Source: Ectothiorhodospiraceae bacterium BW-2
GTDB taxonomy: Bacteria > Pseudomonadota > Gammaproteobacteria > Thiohalomonadales > Thiohalomonadaceae
Direction of reading: 5' to 3'
NCBI GenBank assembly: GCA_008375315.1
Contig: CP032507.1
Span: forward strand, 3,124,071-3,188,070
Length of the DNA stretch: 64,000 nucleotides
In this document: positions 1 through 10,246 of the stretch, in pieces
Layout: each line of letters starts with the position of its first letter
Numbering within the stretch: position 1 is the first letter of the stretch
Notes under the pieces: generated by a model
Databases searched by the model: none
Seen by the model: only the letters and a program-made list of their open reading frames with translations
What the model was told of the DNA's origin: nothing
Position numbers and translations under genes: made by a program

Positions 1-434
1 CCTATGGCTAGCATCTGCTGTTCTCCCCCTGACAGGGTACCGCCGCGCTGCTGCTGACGCTCTTGCAGGCGAGGGAAGAGTTGATAGATGTGCGCCATAC
101 CGTCCCGATTCTCCTCCGGTGTGCGGTGAAAACCACCCATCATCAGGTTTTCTGCCACCGTGAGGCCGGGAAAGATGCGCCTCCCCTCGGGCACGATACC
201 GATCTCACGCCCCATAATTTGGGTGGTCGGCAGGCGGTGAATAGGCCGATTTTTGTACAGAATCTCCCCCTGACTTGGGGAGGGATCGCCACAAATCGAC
301 ATCAGCAGCGTACTCTTACCGGCACCATTCGCACCTACGAGGGTGACAATCTCCCCCGCGTCAATCTCAAGACTGACCCCTTTAAGCGCTTCGATTTTAC
401 CGTAGTGGGTATGAATATTGGTTAACCGTAACAC
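1..434 (-). CDS. livF: LivF, ABC transporter ATP-binding protein (partial)
   Basis: This is one of the two cytoplasmic ATPases of the branched-chain amino-acid (HAAT family) importer. The visible part covers roughly the first 144 residues and runs off the window. Reading the minus strand gives the Walker A motif GANGAGKST near residue 40, then a Q-loop region and the ABC signature LSGGEQQ near the cut edge. The start is a GTG that shares one base with the TAG stop of livG (TAGTG), so translation is coupled. ATG triplets just upstream are in other frames. Family and position after livG both point to LivF rather than LivG, whose ATPase has a longer insert after Walker A. The C-terminal half with Walker B is outside the window. 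Confidence 0.95.
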   Translation of the reverse strand, partial: MLRLTNIHTHYGKIEALKGVSLEIDAGEIVTLVGANGAGKSTLLMSICGDPSPSQGEILYKNRPIHRLPTTQIMGREIGIVPEGRRIFPGLTVAENLMMGGFHRTPEENRDGMAHIYQLFPRLQERQQQRGGTLSGGEQQMLAI

Positions 435-1210
435 TACCCATCATCCCCTAAGTAGGCGCGAATCACCTCCGGATGTTGTTGAATCGCGGCGGGGTTACCT
501 GCGGCAATCGGTATGCCGCGATCTAGCACCAAAATCTGTTCTGAGATAGTCATCACCAGCTTCATATCGTGTTCGATAATGAGCACCGTGACTCGATGCT
601 CATCGCGTAGATAGCGAATGAGTTGTGTTAACTCGGCCGTTTCGCTAGGGTTAAGCCCCGCAGCCGGCTCATCGAGCAGTAGTAGCTGTGGTCGAGTCAC
701 CATACAGCGGGCGATTTCGAGTTTACGCTGCTGACCATAGGCCAAATTGCCCGCTTCACGATGGACAACGCCGCTAAGCTGCATAATGTTAAGCCACTTG
801 AGGGCATGCTCAATCGCCTCCTGCTCTTTGCGTCGATAGTGGCGAGTCTGTAGCAGTCCCGAGAGTAGATGGGTATTGAGGTGGGTATGTTGGGCTACTA
901 GCAGATTCTCCAGCACTGTCATCGCACTAAAGAGGCGAATATTTTGAAAAGTACGCACCAGCCCCCGACGAGCAATCACATGGCTAGGTTTAGTGGTGAT
1001 CACCTCACCTTTGAATCGTATCGTACCGCAGCTAGGGCGATAGAAACCGCTAATGCAGTTAAAGGCGGTGGTTTTGCCGGCACCATTAGGGCCGATAATC
1101 GCCATAATCTGCCCCTCATTGAGCGAAAAGGTGACATCGCTAACGGCTAGTAGCCCCCCAAAACGCATCGCTAGATTGTTCACCTGTAGGAGCGGGGGCG
1201 GAGGGTTCAT
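434..1210 (-). CDS. livG: LivG, ABC transporter ATP-binding protein
   Basis: Second ATPase of the branched-chain amino-acid importer, 258 residues, close to the usual length of about 255. Walker A is GPNGAGKT near residue 40. The signature loop has the form [13 protein letters not shown] typical of LivG instead of LSGGQ, and Walker B is [13 protein letters not shown]. It ends GDDG. The ATG start overlaps the last bases of livM (1207-1210, ATGA type), so the gene is translationally coupled to the permease before it and to livF after it. The two ATPases should pair under the LivH/LivM membrane dimer. The assignment is firm; the exact substrate (leucine, another amino acid or an amide) cannot be told from the ATPase. 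Confidence 0.95.
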   Translation of the reverse strand: MNPPPPLLQVNNLAMRFGGLLAVSDVTFSLNEGQIMAIIGPNGAGKTTAFNCISGFYRPSCGTIRFKGEVITTKPSHVIARRGLVRTFQNIRLFSAMTVLENLLVAQHTHLNTHLLSGLLQTRHYRRKEQEAIEHALKWLNIMQLSGVVHREAGNLAYGQQRKLEIARCMVTRPQLLLLDEPAAGLNPSETAELTQLIRYLRDEHRVTVLIIEHDMKLVMTISEQILVLDRGIPIAAGNPAAIQQHPEVIRAYLGDDG

Positions 1211-2442
1211 CGCACGGCCACCTCAATCGTTGGGCGCTTGCTAGGTAGCAGCCCCTGTGGACGCCAGACCATCATCAGCACCATGACCAGGCCGAAAAGC
1301 AGCATTCGGTACTGGTCAAACTCTCTTGCTATCTCCGGCAGGACGGTAAGCGCAATTGCCGCTAGCAGCACTCCGATTTGGGAGCCCATACCGCCTAGCA
1401 CCACAATCGCCAGTACGATGGCCGACTCGATAAAGGTAAACGATTCGGGGTTAATAAATCCCTGTCTTGCCGCAAAAAAGCAGCCGGCAAAACCGGCAAA
1501 CATCGCCCCAAGGGTAAAGGCGGAGAGTTTAATTGAGGTAGGATTAAGCCCTAGTGAGCGACAGGCAATCTCATCCTCCCGCAGCGCCTCCCATGCCCGA
1601 CCGATCGGCATTCTTACCAGTCGATGGATGGTATAGAGGGTGATAAGTACCAAAAGGAGCGCCAGCAGATAGAGAAAGATAACCTTATACTCGCTACTAT
1701 ACTCAAGGCCAAAAAACTCATGAAACGGCGTATTGCCCTCACTAGCGCGGCGACTAAACTCCAGCCCAAATAGCGTCGGTTTCTCAATGCCACCGATGCC
1801 GTCGGGGCCGCCGGTGAGACTATCCCAATTATTTAACACCAGTCGGATAATCTCACCAAAGCCTAAAGTGACAATCGCCAGATAGTCGCCACGCAGCCGC
1901 AATACCGGAAAACCGAGTAGAAAGCCAAATAGCGCCGCCAGTGCGCCAGCAATCGGCAGCGCTAGCCAGAATGAGACCCCAAAGTAGAGCGAGAGGAGGG
2001 CGTAACTGTAGGCTCCGACGGCGTAGAAGGCGACATAGCCTAAATCGAGCAGGCCGGCATAACCGACCACAATATTGAGCCCTAGCCCCATCATAATATA
2101 GATCATCGCCAACGAGGCCAGATCGATATGGCCCCGAGAGGCAAATAGCGGCCAAATGAGTGCCACGGCAAGCATAAGTGAGACGACCAAGCGACGGTTA
2201 GGAGCCAGTTTCAGCGCCGGCATCCACTTTGGTAGCTGTTTGGCAAAACCGAGTGAGCGTACCAGCTCAGCACGCAGTAGTTGGGCGACAAAGACGATCA
2301 CCATGGCGATGAGGACGCCACGCCCCTCCCAGTGGAGCAGAATCTGCCCCGGTTCGGTGACAATTTGGGCGCCTAAAATAGGAATAGCCAAAATAGCGGT
2401 GAGCAGTGTCGCCATCAAGGCGTGCTTGACCCTCTGTGCCAT
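1207..2442 (-). CDS. livM: LivM, branched-chain amino-acid ABC transporter permease
   Basis: Inner-membrane permease of 411 residues. It has the longer N-terminal region seen in enterobacterial LivM (about 425 residues), with two extra hydrophobic segments near residues 8-28 and 40-58 before the core. The core carries the family pattern [19 protein letters not shown] near residue 120 and the cytoplasmic coupling-loop sequence [19 protein letters not shown] near 290. About ten membrane segments are visible. It starts with ATG three bases after the livH stop and overlaps livG, so it lies in the middle of the livHMGF operon. Together with LivH it should form the translocation pore. Confidence 0.95.
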   Translation of the reverse strand: MAQRVKHALMATLLTAILAIPILGAQIVTEPGQILLHWEGRGVLIAMVIVFVAQLLRAELVRSLGFAKQLPKWMPALKLAPNRRLVVSLMLAVALIWPLFASRGHIDLASLAMIYIMMGLGLNIVVGYAGLLDLGYVAFYAVGAYSYALLSLYFGVSFWLALPIAGALAALFGFLLGFPVLRLRGDYLAIVTLGFGEIIRLVLNNWDSLTGGPDGIGGIEKPTLFGLEFSRRASEGNTPFHEFFGLEYSSEYKVIFLYLLALLLVLITLYTIHRLVRMPIGRAWEALREDEIACRSLGLNPTSIKLSAFTLGAMFAGFAGCFFAARQGFINPESFTFIESAIVLAIVVLGGMGSQIGVLLAAIALTVLPEIAREFDQYRMLLFGLVMVLMMVWRPQGLLPSKRPTIEVAVR

Positions 2443-2445
2443 CGG

Positions 2446-3372
2446 TTACACCTTCTCTACATCGGGCTTACCGAGCAGACCGGTCGGTCGAAATAGCAAA
2501 ATGAGCACCAGCAGACTAAAGGCGACCACATCTTTATACTCGGTGGTTAGATAGGCGGAGGTGAAGCTTTCGGTCAAACCCAACACAATCCCCCCAAGCA
2601 TAGCGCCAGGAATACTGCCGATCCCCCCCAAAACGGCCGCAGTAAACGCCTTTAATCCGGCAATAAAGCCGATATAGGCATTCACCACACCGTAGTAGAG
2701 GACAACTAGCAGACCGGCGACGGCGGCAAGCGCCGCTCCAATCACAAAGGTCATAGCAATCACTCTATCGGTATCAATACCGAGCATATTGGCCATCTTT
2801 CTATCTTCCGAGACGGCACGAGAGGCGCGGCCGAGCTTAGTGCGACCGATAAATTGGGTTAAAGCCGTCATAAAGATAAGAGTGGTAGTCCAGATAACCA
2901 CCTGCATATAGGAGAGATAGACCTGAAAGCTATCGCTGCCACCAAACTGCCACCCGCCGCTAATGAGGGGTTGAATCGCGATATCGCGACTCCCTTGCGC
3001 GAGCTGGACATAGTTTTGCAAAAAGATCGACATCCCGATAGCAGAGATGAGGGGCACCAAGCGGTGGCGTCCCCGCAGCGGACGATAAGCGGCCCGCTCT
3101 ACCGTCCAACCATAGGCACTGGTAATCAAAATAGTAATCAGTAGCGTCACGAGCAACACAAAGGGCAGGGCCGTGATTCCCACCATCGCCAACAGGGCGA
3201 TAGCAATGACTGAAATATAGGCACCAAGCATATAGATCTCGCCATGGGCGAAGTTAATCATGCCGATAATGCCATAGACCATGGTATAGCCGATAGCGAT
3301 AAAGGCGTAGATGCTCCCTAGGGTTAACCCATTGATTATTTGCTGAATAAATTGCAGTAAGGTATCAGACAC
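2446..3372 (-). CDS. livH: LivH, branched-chain amino-acid ABC transporter permease
   Basis: Inner-membrane permease, 308 residues from the chosen start. The start is a GTG at 3372. It begins MSDTLLQFIQQ, which lines up from its first residue with the known enterobacterial LivH N-terminus. A TTG four codons upstream is possible, but a G-rich ribosome site lies between the two. Family-typical segments are GYTMVYGIIGMINFAHGE near residue 27 and the EDRKMANMLGID coupling loop near 190, with about eight hydrophobic spans. It is the first gene of the liv operon here. No substrate-binding protein gene precedes it (the upstream gene is an unrelated exporter), so the binding protein must lie beyond livF or elsewhere. 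Confidence 0.93.
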   Translation of the reverse strand: MSDTLLQFIQQIINGLTLGSIYAFIAIGYTMVYGIIGMINFAHGEIYMLGAYISVIAIALLAMVGITALPFVLLVTLLITILITSAYGWTVERAAYRPLRGRHRLVPLISAIGMSIFLQNYVQLAQGSRDIAIQPLISGGWQFGGSDSFQVYLSYMQVVIWTTTLIFMTALTQFIGRTKLGRASRAVSEDRKMANMLGIDTDRVIAMTFVIGAALAAVAGLLVVLYYGVVNAYIGFIAGLKAFTAAVLGGIGSIPGAMLGGIVLGLTESFTSAYLTTEYKDVVAFSLLVLILLFRPTGLLGKPDVEKV

Positions 3373-3443
3373 ACTCCCCCCCAATAGCAGCTAGTTAGGT
3401 CACTGAGGGGCTATGGTAGCATGGCGGAGCGTTAACGGCGAGA

Positions 3444-4259
3444 TCAATGACGGATACCCACACCTGTTTTAAGGAGCCACAGGCTGATGCTATAGAGGAG
3501 GACAATAAAGGCAATAATAACCAGGTAGGCGGTAGTGAGATCGATATCACTAATCCCGAGCATCCCGTAGCGCAGGGTGTTAATCATGTAGAGGATGGGG
3601 TTTAGTAGCGAGATATCGCGCCAAATCTCCGGTAACATGGCCACCGAGTAGAAGATACCACCTAAATAGGTCAAAGGCGTAAGGACAAAGGTGGGGATGA
3701 GTGTGATATCGTCAAAAGTTTTGGCATAAACGGCATTAATAAAGCCGCCGAGAGCAAATAGAATCGCGGTTAAGGTAGCGACGCTAAGAGAGACCCACAA
3801 GTTATGTAGCTGTAGATCGGTAAAGAGGGTAGCCACACCGGTGACCAGTAGGCCGATAACTAAGCCGCGAGCCACCCCCCCTGAGATATAACCGAGCAGA
3901 ATCAGCGAATGGGGTACCGGCGAGATGAGCAGCTCTTCGATATAGCGACCAAACTTAGAGCTATAGAAGCTGGAGACGACATTAGAGTAGGCGTTAGTAA
4001 TAATGGTCATCATAATAAGACCGGGGACGATGTAGTCCATATAGCTATGGCCATCAATCGGAGCGAGTTGATCCCCAATCATCTTGCCAAAGATCATAAA
4101 GTAGAGTGCGGTGGTAATGAGTGGCGGAATAAGTGTCTGAATCCAGATGCGGCGAAAGCGACGAATCTCCTTAGTCACAATGGTGAAGAAGGCAATTTGG
4201 TAAGTGCGCCAGCTATTAGAGATTTCGAGCTGAGGCGAGAGGGGGGTATCGGAAGTCAA
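3444..4259 (-). CDS. yadH: ABC-2 type exporter permease, YadH-like
   Basis: Membrane subunit of an ABC-2 exporter, 271 residues with about six hydrophobic spans. A cytoplasmic N-terminal stretch is followed by the ABC-2 core, including IVPGLIMMTIITNAYSNV around residue 95 and LGGIFYSVAMLPEIWRDI around 200. The translation start appears to be TTG at 4259: an AGGAG sits eight bases upstream and no ATG or GTG is placed as well. The ATPase partner ends 24 bases upstream at 4284. Family knowledge places YadG/YadH homologues among drug or polysaccharide/lipid exporters, but the substrate is not established. The first 20 residues are variable and less certain. Confidence 0.9.
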   Translation of the reverse strand: MTSDTPLSPQLEISNSWRTYQIAFFTIVTKEIRRFRRIWIQTLIPPLITTALYFMIFGKMIGDQLAPIDGHSYMDYIVPGLIMMTIITNAYSNVVSSFYSSKFGRYIEELLISPVPHSLILLGYISGGVARGLVIGLLVTGVATLFTDLQLHNLWVSLSVATLTAILFALGGFINAVYAKTFDDITLIPTFVLTPLTYLGGIFYSVAMLPEIWRDISLLNPILYMINTLRYGMLGISDIDLTTAYLVIIAFIVLLYSISLWLLKTGVGIRH

Positions 4260-4283
4260 GGATATTGCTCCTGTTAGGGTCGG

Positions 4284-5210
4284 TTAATTGCTTTTCTTTT
4301 CGACTAAATCAAGAAACAGCTCTTCTAGTCGATTAGACTTATTACGCATCGACATCACTTCAATACCGAGTTGGCTGAAGTCTTCGAATAGATGGTTCAT
4401 ACTCTGGCTGCGGTTAATTTCGATCTCTAGCGTGTGGTTATCGATCTGTTTGACCGGATAGCCGCAGGGGAGTTGTGGGATTTTGGAGATATCAGAGCGC
4501 AGATCAAAGATAAAGGTCTCTCTATCGAGTGTGGCGATGAGTGATTTAATCGAAGTGTGGGTCACTATCTCACCTTGATCAATGATGGCGACATTTTTGC
4601 AAAGCTGCTCCGCCTCTTCAAGGTAGTGGGTAGTGAGAATAATGGTAGTTCCCATCTGATTCACCTGTTGCAAAAAACTCCACATCGAACGGCGTAGTTC
4701 GATATCGACTCCGGCGGTCGGCTCATCCAGAATAAGCAGTTTCGGCTGGTGTATCATCGCTCTGGCTATCATTAAGCGCCGCTTCATGCCACCGGAGAGA
4801 GTGCGAGCCATATTGCGCCGCTTCTCCCATAGTCCTAAAGATTCGAGCGCCCATTGACAGCGTCGCCTCGCTTCAGCAACTTTAACGCCGTAAAAGCCGG
4901 CCTGATTGAGGACAATCTCCTCAATGGGCTCAAACTGGTTAAAGTTAAACTCTTGTGGTACCAGACCGAGAAGTCGCTTGGTGAGCATCGTTTCAGTCTG
5001 GGTGTCGTGTCCAAAGATTTTGATTTGGCCGCCACTGCGGTTAACCAACGACATAATAATGCCGATAGTGGTCGATTTACCGGCACCATTAGGGCCGAGT
5101 AGCGCAAAAAAATCGCCCGGCTCAACCTCTAGATCGATCCCTTTGAGAGCTTCAAAACCGTTACTGTAGCGTTTGTACAGTTGACGAATCTCCAGTGCGG
5201 GAATAGTCAT
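4284..5210 (-). CDS. yadG: ABC-2 exporter ATP-binding protein, YadG-like
   Basis: ATPase of 308 residues, the same length as Escherichia coli YadG and clearly similar along the whole protein. Walker A is GPNGAGKST near residue 40, followed by the Q-loop stretch LGLVPQEFNFN. The signature is LSGGMKRRLMIARA, Walker B is LLILDEPTAGVDIE, and the switch His lies in TTHYLEEAE. A C-terminal region of about 80 residues ends in SMRNKSNRLEELF, also typical of YadG. The ATG has a GGGAG ribosome site six bases upstream. It lies 10 bases after the M16 peptidase gene and 24 bases before yadH, which suggests cotranscription. The exported substrate is unknown. Confidence 0.94.
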   Translation of the reverse strand: MTIPALEIRQLYKRYSNGFEALKGIDLEVEPGDFFALLGPNGAGKSTTIGIIMSLVNRSGGQIKIFGHDTQTETMLTKRLLGLVPQEFNFNQFEPIEEIVLNQAGFYGVKVAEARRRCQWALESLGLWEKRRNMARTLSGGMKRRLMIARAMIHQPKLLILDEPTAGVDIELRRSMWSFLQQVNQMGTTIILTTHYLEEAEQLCKNVAIIDQGEIVTHTSIKSLIATLDRETFIFDLRSDISKIPQLPCGYPVKQIDNHTLEIEINRSQSMNHLFEDFSQLGIEVMSMRNKSNRLEELFLDLVEKKSN

Positions 5211-5220
5211 TTCTGCTCCC

Positions 5221-8133
5221 TTATAGCGCGATTTTTTCTAATTCGAGGCCGCTCTGTTGCAGACGCTGGCTATCGGTAATGACGGCGGTGTGGCTATTCG
5301 ATGGGGTTAGGTAGGTCGCGGCAACCCGTTTTAGATCGGCGTCACGAACCTCTAAAATTCGTTGCCGAAAGCGGTTGCGCTGCTCCGGTGTGCGGCCATG
5401 GAGCGAGGCATGAAAACTGCTACGAGCCTCTCCCGCCGGAGAGCCCGGTTTATCGATACTGCTAATCACTCCCAAAATCGCCTCCTCTAGCAGACGCCAC
5501 TCGTGGTCTTTGCCCAGTAGCCACTCAATTGAGCGGTCAAAATCGCTCAAGCTCTCTGCAAGACGGGGATCGCGATAGGAGTAGAAGCGGAAGCTACCGC
5601 TATCACTATCGAAGGAGGCTCCCCCTCCATAGGCCCCTCCCTGCTCTCGAATCGCTCGATGGAGATAGTTATTACGCAAAAAGGGGGCTAGTACCGTTAG
5701 CGCGGCCGAATCGTCGTGCTCTACCGGTACGGTGGGGTAGGCTTTGGCGCAGAAGTTGACTTGGGTAGAGGTTGTCCATCCTTGGGCAACTCGCCCTGAG
5801 GGTTGCGGTAGCTGCAGATGGGAGTGGTTGCTAGGGGTAAAGGGGGTGGGCCATATAGAGTTAAGCTCAGTCACAACCTCTTGATGTAGCTCCTCTTCAG
5901 CGATTAAGAGGAGTTCTCTGGGTGCCTGTAACAGTCGCTGTTGTAGCTGTTGCAGCTCGGCGGCGAGTGACTCTAACGCCGTGCGATCATCGAGCTCTTT
6001 GTCGAGCGCTTTGAGTGCTTTAATGCCTAAAAGGCCGCTCCAGCGATGGTTTTGCGATGTGACCGGGGTGAGGGTGCTTGCCGCAGCAGCCATCGCTAGG
6101 GCGTGGCCACTACCGGTGACCCGTTGCTCTTGGGAGATCCGCTCTTGGGCAATGAGCTCCCGAATGCGCTCAAATTCGTCAAAGCGGCTCTCTAACAGTG
6201 TCTGCTGCAACAGCTCTGAAAGGGGGGAGTGGTTGCGTTTTAGCGCCTTGCCTGAGAGGGTGAAGAAGCCGCGATAGCCGTGCTGGTTGTCGATCTCTGC
6301 CCGTAGAGAGACCGATGCGCCGATACCACCCGTGACGGCCGCTTGCAGCGCTTGGGTGTCGAGATAGCTGCGGCCATGGCTGCCGAGCTCGCCTAATAGA
6401 TCGGTCAAAAGTGGCAGTAGCTGTCGCTGCCGCTCACTCAGTTCTGGTAGCGGGATCACTAGCTGCTCATAGACCAGACCATTGGTGCCACGGCTAAACC
6501 AGGTGGCAGGATAGCCGCCGGCGGTGAGCCGTTGTCCGACGGGGATATCGAGTGAGGCGGGGATATCTTCTAAGCCGACTTTGGGCAGAATATCGACATC
6601 CTCCACCTCATTTTGGCGTTCAGCCAGCTTAAGTGCTTGGGTGACAATCTGCTGCCGATCACTCTCGCTGAGTTGGGCGCTAATCGCTGCTAAACGCTGC
6701 TTTTCAGCGCTCTCTAACTCGCCGCTTAACCCCTTATCGGGACGCATAACCAGACGGACTCGGTGGGGATTGTCGATCAGTTGGCGAATGAGCCCCCTCA
6801 CATAGTCGGGGTCGGCAATTTTTTGCCGTAGTGAGTCGAGAATCGGATCGATATCGAGTAGAGCGACCGGATCGGCGCCGTGCATCGTGCCCCCTAAGAT
6901 ATTGACAATTAACTGGAGGCCGTAGGGGAGGCCATCACCGCTAATTTCGCGCTGTGAGAGCTCTAGCTGGTGTAGTACCGACTCGACCATGCCACTCTCT
7001 ACCCCGTCATCGACCAACCGCTGTAGCGTATCGAGAATGAGCCTCTCAACCGCTTCGGCATGCTCCGGCTCGCTCCCCTCTAAGCCACAGGCGAAGAACA
7101 TCTCTCGACTAGAGTCGGAGAGCCCGCACAGCGGTGAGGGGGCGAGGCCATAGTCGCTAGTCTCCAGTACCTGACGCAGCGGCGAGGCGCTATTATCGAG
7201 CAAGATACCGCTTAGTAGGTTAGCCTCCAGTACCTCCTCTGCCGAGGTACAGCGCCCCATTAGCCAGCCGAGAACGATATGGCTCTTTTGGCTAGTCGGC
7301 TCTTCGCTATCGAAGGCGTAGCGATCTTCAGTCTGGCGCGGGGTGCTGTAGCGCTGCTCATCGGGCACCGATTTAGGCGTACGACTCTCCTGAAACTGCT
7401 GCAAGGCGTTATCGTGAAAGCGCTGCTGTAGCTCGGCGGCAGGAATATCGCCGTAGGTCATGAAGATAGCGTTACTGGGGTGGTAGTGGGTGGCGTGAAA
7501 CTGTTTTAAATCTTCCCAGCTCAGATCGGGAATATGGGCCGGATCGCCACCACTATTATGGTGATAGGTAATCGTGGGAAAGAGCTCTCGCGTTAGGCTC
7601 TGCCACAGGGCTGAGACTGGCGAGCTCATCGCCCCTTTCATTTCGTTAAAGACGACCCCTTTAAAGGTGAGCTCACTGTGAGGATCATCCATCGTCGCAA
7701 ACTCAAGCCGGTGCCCCTCTTGGGCAAAGTCGAGCTGATTTAGATGGGGGAAAAAGGCAGCATCAAGGTAGATATCGAGCAGATTGAAGTAGTCTTTACG
7801 GTTGCGGCTAGCGAAGGGGTAGGCAGTCCAGTCGCTAGCGGTAAAGGCGTTCATAAAGGTATTGAGCGAGCGGCGAATCATCATAAAAAAGGGATCGCGC
7901 ACGGGGTATTTACGACTACCGCACAGTGAGGTGTGCTCCAAAATATGGGCTACGCCGGTCGAGTCTTGCGGTACGGTGCGAAAGCCGACCAAAAAGGTGT
8001 TTTGATCATCTTTCGCTGCTAGATGAAAATGGCGCGCGGCGGTGGTGATATGCTGGTACTCCTCGATCTGGAGATTGAGGGAGGGGATAGCTTGGGTACG
8101 AATAGCCTTAAAGGCGGCGTGTGGGGTAGTCAT
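5221..8133 (-). CDS. M16C zinc metallopeptidase, presequence-protease (PreP) type
   Basis: Large insulinase-family peptidase of 970 residues, the normal length for the M16C/PreP group, built as four related alpha-beta domains in two halves. The inverted zinc motif HILEH sits near residue 62, followed by TSLCGSRKYPVRDPFF. This is the PreP-type sequence, and a distal Glu is expected about 75 residues later near FKGVVFNEMKGAM. The GGAYGGG segment near residue 815 is the usual Arg/Tyr-containing C-terminal half element. No signal peptide is visible, so it is probably cytoplasmic, degrading short peptides. It sits between ubiG (50 bases upstream) and yadG. Known relatives degrade targeting peptides in organelles; the bacterial role is general peptide turnover by inference. 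Confidence 0.93.
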   Translation of the reverse strand: MTTPHAAFKAIRTQAIPSLNLQIEEYQHITTAARHFHLAAKDDQNTFLVGFRTVPQDSTGVAHILEHTSLCGSRKYPVRDPFFMMIRRSLNTFMNAFTASDWTAYPFASRNRKDYFNLLDIYLDAAFFPHLNQLDFAQEGHRLEFATMDDPHSELTFKGVVFNEMKGAMSSPVSALWQSLTRELFPTITYHHNSGGDPAHIPDLSWEDLKQFHATHYHPSNAIFMTYGDIPAAELQQRFHDNALQQFQESRTPKSVPDEQRYSTPRQTEDRYAFDSEEPTSQKSHIVLGWLMGRCTSAEEVLEANLLSGILLDNSASPLRQVLETSDYGLAPSPLCGLSDSSREMFFACGLEGSEPEHAEAVERLILDTLQRLVDDGVESGMVESVLHQLELSQREISGDGLPYGLQLIVNILGGTMHGADPVALLDIDPILDSLRQKIADPDYVRGLIRQLIDNPHRVRLVMRPDKGLSGELESAEKQRLAAISAQLSESDRQQIVTQALKLAERQNEVEDVDILPKVGLEDIPASLDIPVGQRLTAGGYPATWFSRGTNGLVYEQLVIPLPELSERQRQLLPLLTDLLGELGSHGRSYLDTQALQAAVTGGIGASVSLRAEIDNQHGYRGFFTLSGKALKRNHSPLSELLQQTLLESRFDEFERIRELIAQERISQEQRVTGSGHALAMAAAASTLTPVTSQNHRWSGLLGIKALKALDKELDDRTALESLAAELQQLQQRLLQAPRELLLIAEEELHQEVVTELNSIWPTPFTPSNHSHLQLPQPSGRVAQGWTTSTQVNFCAKAYPTVPVEHDDSAALTVLAPFLRNNYLHRAIREQGGAYGGGASFDSDSGSFRFYSYRDPRLAESLSDFDRSIEWLLGKDHEWRLLEEAILGVISSIDKPGSPAGEARSSFHASLHGRTPEQRNRFRQRILEVRDADLKRVAATYLTPSNSHTAVITDSQRLQQSGLELEKIAL

Positions 8134-8183
8134 AATCTCTCAGCTCAAAGTGGTGATAAAGGGTTAAAGGGGTAAGGAGGATA

Positions 8184-8903
8184 TCAGGCGACTGGACGGC
8201 AGTAGCACAGGTAGTTGACACTGATATCACGGCCGAGACGGTAGCGTTTGGTCAACGGGTTGTAGCTCATTCCGATAAGTTCGGTCAGCTCAATTCCGGC
8301 TTGGCGGCACCAACGCTCTAGCTCGGCTGGACGGATAAAGTGCTGATAGTCGTGAGTCCCCTTCGGCAGCAGCTTGAGTAGGTACTCGGCCCCGACAATC
8401 GCAAATAGGTATGATTTAGGGTTGCGGTTAATGGTGGAGAAGACGAGGTGGCCATCGGGTTTAACCAGTTGGCGACAGGCGGCGATGACTGAGGCGGGAT
8501 CGGGAACATGCTCTAACATCTCAAGGCAGGTGATGAGATCGTACTGGCCCGGCTCCTCAAGAGCGAGCGACTCTACCGTCATCTGACGATAGGTCACCGA
8601 AGTGCCCGACTCTAACTGGTGTAGCTTAGCGACCTCTAGCGGTGCTCGGCCCATATCGATACCGGTGACGATGGCCCCTCGCTGCGCCATCGACTCAGAG
8701 AGGATACCGCCGCCACAGCCGATATCGGCAACCCGTTTACCAGCGAGCCCGACTCGCTGGTCAATATAGTTCAGCCGCAACGGATTGATATCGTGCAGCG
8801 GTTTAAATTCACTATTGGGATCCCACCAGCGGGAGGCGAGTTGTTCAAATTTATCGATTTCGTTGGCATCGACATTAGCCGATGCGCGACTCTCTGCGCT
8901 CAT
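8184..8903 (-). CDS. ubiG: UbiG, ubiquinone biosynthesis O-methyltransferase
   Basis: SAM-dependent methyltransferase of 239 residues, essentially the length of E. coli UbiG (240), which performs both O-methylation steps of ubiquinone synthesis. The N-terminus has [19 protein letters not shown], the UbiG hallmark. The SAM-binding glycine-rich motif [13 protein letters not shown] is near residue 60, and [12 protein letters not shown] is near 125. The start ATG is 18 bases after the deaminase stop. Its presence shows a respiratory quinone pathway of the proteobacterial type. Neighbouring deaminase and methyltransferase could be linked through SAM by-products (MTA/SAH recycling), which is an inference from adjacency. 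Confidence 0.97.
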   Translation of the reverse strand: MSAESRASANVDANEIDKFEQLASRWWDPNSEFKPLHDINPLRLNYIDQRVGLAGKRVADIGCGGGILSESMAQRGAIVTGIDMGRAPLEVAKLHQLESGTSVTYRQMTVESLALEEPGQYDLITCLEMLEHVPDPASVIAACRQLVKPDGHLVFSTINRNPKSYLFAIVGAEYLLKLLPKGTHDYQHFIRPAELERWCRQAGIELTELIGMSYNPLTKRYRLGRDISVNYLCYCRPVA

Positions 8904-8921
8904 TGGTTTGCGCTCCTCATG

Positions 8922-10244
8922 TTAACTATTTTCCATCAATTTTTGCTGCCATACTCTAACACGAGCCAACAGATCCGCAAGATCGATGCGGGTCAGTTGG
9001 CGCTGATTCAATAGCTGCTCGCCATTAACCCAGAGATCGGTCACCTGCGATCGATCAGTGGCATAGAGCAGTTGCGATACGGGATGATAGCAGGGTTGCG
9101 ACTCAATGGTATTGAGATCGATAGCAATGATATCGGCTGCTTTGCCGATCTCCAGTGAACCTATCTGCTCGGCCAACCCTAAGGCGCGGGCGGCGTTAAA
9201 GGTCGCCATCTCCAGCATATCAAACGCCGGTGCGGCAGCGGCACTGCCGCTGACCCCTTTGGCCAGTAGCGCCGCGCTCTGTAGTTCGCCAAACATATCG
9301 AGATTATTATTACTGGCACTGCCATCGGTGCCGAGGGCAAGGTTGACTCCCTGTTGGCGTAGCTGCTCTAGCGGCGTAAAGCCGCTGGCTAGTTTTAGAT
9401 TCGACTCGGGGCAGTGGATAATATGCACCCCAGCTGCCGCGACTAGCTCCGTTTCATGGGGGTCGAGTTGAGTCATGTGAACCGCTACGGTGCGTTGATT
9501 AATGATACCTAACTCATTGAGTCGGGCGATGGGGCGCTGACCATAGTGTTGCAGACTTTGCTCGATCTCATCGGCGGTTTCGTGCAGGTGGATATGGATG
9601 GGTAGCTGATGGTCGGCTGAGAGTTGGGCGATCTGTGCAAACGGCTCGTTAGAGACGGTATAGGGGCCATGGGGGGCAAGCGCGGTCGTGATGAGTGGGT
9701 TGCCGGCTAACTGTTGATAGAGCGCCACCCCCTTATCGAGATAGTCGCGACTGTTTTTGGCCCAACGGGTCGGAAAGTCGATCACAATTAACCCGACGAC
9801 CGCCCGCATCTTGAGGCGACTGGCGGTGGCGGCAATCTCTTCTGAAAAGAAGTACATATCGTTAAAGCAGGTGGTGCCACCGCGAATCATCTCGGCGATA
9901 GCGAGCTCGGTACCGTCACGCACAAAGTCGGGGGTGACCCACTTCGCCTCTGCCGGCCAGATATGCTGCGTAAGCCACGCCATAAGTGGTAGATCATCGG
10001 CTAGGCCGCGCATGAGACTCATCGGTACATGGGTATGGCTATTAACCAGCCCCGGTAGTAGCAGGTGGGAGCGACGGTTCACTGTCGTGGTCGCTCGATA
10101 GCGGTTAGCAACCTCTTGATAGGGCAGTAGGTCAACAATTTTGCCTTGATGGATGGCAATCGCGTAGTCGTGCCATAAGGTGTTGGCAGGTCTTATGGGC
10201 AGCACTGTGCCGGCTTCAATAATCAGATCAATTGTTTGTGTCAT
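8922..10244 (-). CDS. mtaD: TRZ/ATZ-family amidohydrolase, MTA/SAH deaminase
   Basis: Metal-dependent amidohydrolase of 440 residues. The metal ligands are visible in order: HTHVPM near residue 70, HIHLHE near 215, AVHMTQ near 250 and LGTDGSASNN near 305. The RGLADDLPLMAWL stretch after the first motif is typical of 5-methylthioadenosine/S-adenosylhomocysteine deaminases, including gammaproteobacterial ones. Substrate range in this family is broad (also guanine or triazine relatives), so MTA/SAH is the most likely but not proven substrate. It lies two bases downstream of the oxygenase gene and 18 bases upstream of ubiG, consistent with one operon in which SAM by-products are removed next to a methyltransferase. 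Confidence 0.88.
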   Translation of the reverse strand: MTQTIDLIIEAGTVLPIRPANTLWHDYAIAIHQGKIVDLLPYQEVANRYRATTTVNRRSHLLLPGLVNSHTHVPMSLMRGLADDLPLMAWLTQHIWPAEAKWVTPDFVRDGTELAIAEMIRGGTTCFNDMYFFSEEIAATASRLKMRAVVGLIVIDFPTRWAKNSRDYLDKGVALYQQLAGNPLITTALAPHGPYTVSNEPFAQIAQLSADHQLPIHIHLHETADEIEQSLQHYGQRPIARLNELGIINQRTVAVHMTQLDPHETELVAAAGVHIIHCPESNLKLASGFTPLEQLRQQGVNLALGTDGSASNNNLDMFGELQSAALLAKGVSGSAAAAPAFDMLEMATFNAARALGLAEQIGSLEIGKAADIIAIDLNTIESQPCYHPVSQLLYATDRSQVTDLWVNGEQLLNQRQLTRIDLADLLARVRVWQQKLMENS

Positions 10245-10246
10245 CG

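Noticed and set aside
63-425. Plus-strand open frame at the left edge
   Set aside because: It is the reverse of the livF ATPase gene, whose Walker A and signature motifs read cleanly on the minus strand.
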